Positions 63,946 to 64,000 of a stretch of DNA of 64,000 nucleotides are shown piece by piece (positions within the stretch are counted from its first letter, which is position 1; each line of letters starts with the position of its first letter). The stretch spans positions 1 through 64,000 of the IMG/VR virus record IMGVR_UViG_3300043411_002995; one strand, 5' to 3'. This stretch comes from a virus. Made by a program: the position numbers and the translations under genes. The notes beneath the pieces are model-generated. The model searched no databases. It was given only the letters and a program-made list of their open reading frames with translations, and was not told the origin of the DNA.

Positions 63946-64000
63946 TCAGCCTTCGCTGGCGCCGCCGCGGAGGCGCTCCTGCAGGGCGGTGTGGTAGGCC
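63946..64000 (-). CDS. C-terminal end of an upstream virion gene (partial)
   Basis: Eighteen sense codons ending in TGA at 63946-63948 (AYHTALQERLRGGASEG) continue off the right edge. It is the tail of a gene transcribed just before the KAQQ-motif protein, in the place where portal or core genes often lie. Identity cannot be read from this fragment. Confidence 0.5.
   Translation of the reverse strand, partial: AYHTALQERLRGGASEG

Overview
The window is a GC-rich stretch (G/C dominates almost every third codon position) of a tailed bacteriophage genome with a contractile tail. It holds a myovirus head and tail module (prohead protease, major capsid protein, tail sheath, probable tail tube), a phage replication and recombination set, lysis enzymes, and very dense short genes whose stop and start codons overlap (ATGA, GTGA, TGATG). 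There is no integrase, tRNA, rRNA, CRISPR array or insertion sequence. The terminase, portal and a DNA polymerase are not here; the portal may lie just past the right end. The host is not identifiable. High GC, TAnnnT-type -10 boxes placed 5-7 bases before start codons, and DnaA-box sequences suggest a high-GC bacterium.

Layout. (1) Bases 1-665: a terminator, then about 600 bases without a convincing gene, AT-richer than the rest, with two perfect DnaA-box sequences, concentric inverted repeats and a polypyrimidine tract. This is the best candidate for a replication origin or early control region. (2) 666-28978, plus strand: about 50 tightly packed early-type genes. They include a primase-helicase fusion of archaeo-eukaryotic type, a Rad50/SbcC-like ATPase, an AAA+ ATPase, a DinG/XPD-type iron-sulfur helicase, a HerA-like ATPase, an ASCH-like protein, a SLOG-fold protein and many small zinc-ribbon proteins. 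(3) 28935-32307, minus strand: a HExxH protein, a 133-aa protein and its 742-aa relative carrying about seven internal repeats, under a strong sigma70-like promoter. (4) 32409-48416, plus strand: several short units separated by good terminators. They encode a DUF5131 protein, thymidylate kinase, an M15 endolysin, a Sak4-like ATPase with a Cas4/AddB-type Fe-S nuclease, a DnaN-like sliding clamp, a secreted lytic transglycosylase, a sigma region 4-like protein, an SSB-like OB protein, a VRR-NUC-like nuclease and a DEDD exonuclease. (5) 48413-64000, minus strand: the virion module, read from right to left: prohead protease, core or scaffold-like proteins, decoration-like protein, major capsid protein, connector genes, tail sheath, tail tube.

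Working together, the primase-helicase, clamp, SSB-like protein, exonuclease, Sak4/nuclease pair and Rad50/DinG helpers would replicate and recombine the DNA, probably with a polymerase from elsewhere in the genome or from the host. The sigma-like protein and small helix-turn-helix and ribbon-helix-helix proteins are candidate transcription switches. The M15 peptidase and the exported transglycosylase attack the cell wall. The most interesting unexplained signals are the putative origin, the leaderless-type promoters, the repeat expansions in two virion-type proteins, and short sequence motifs shared by many proteins around the prohead protease.
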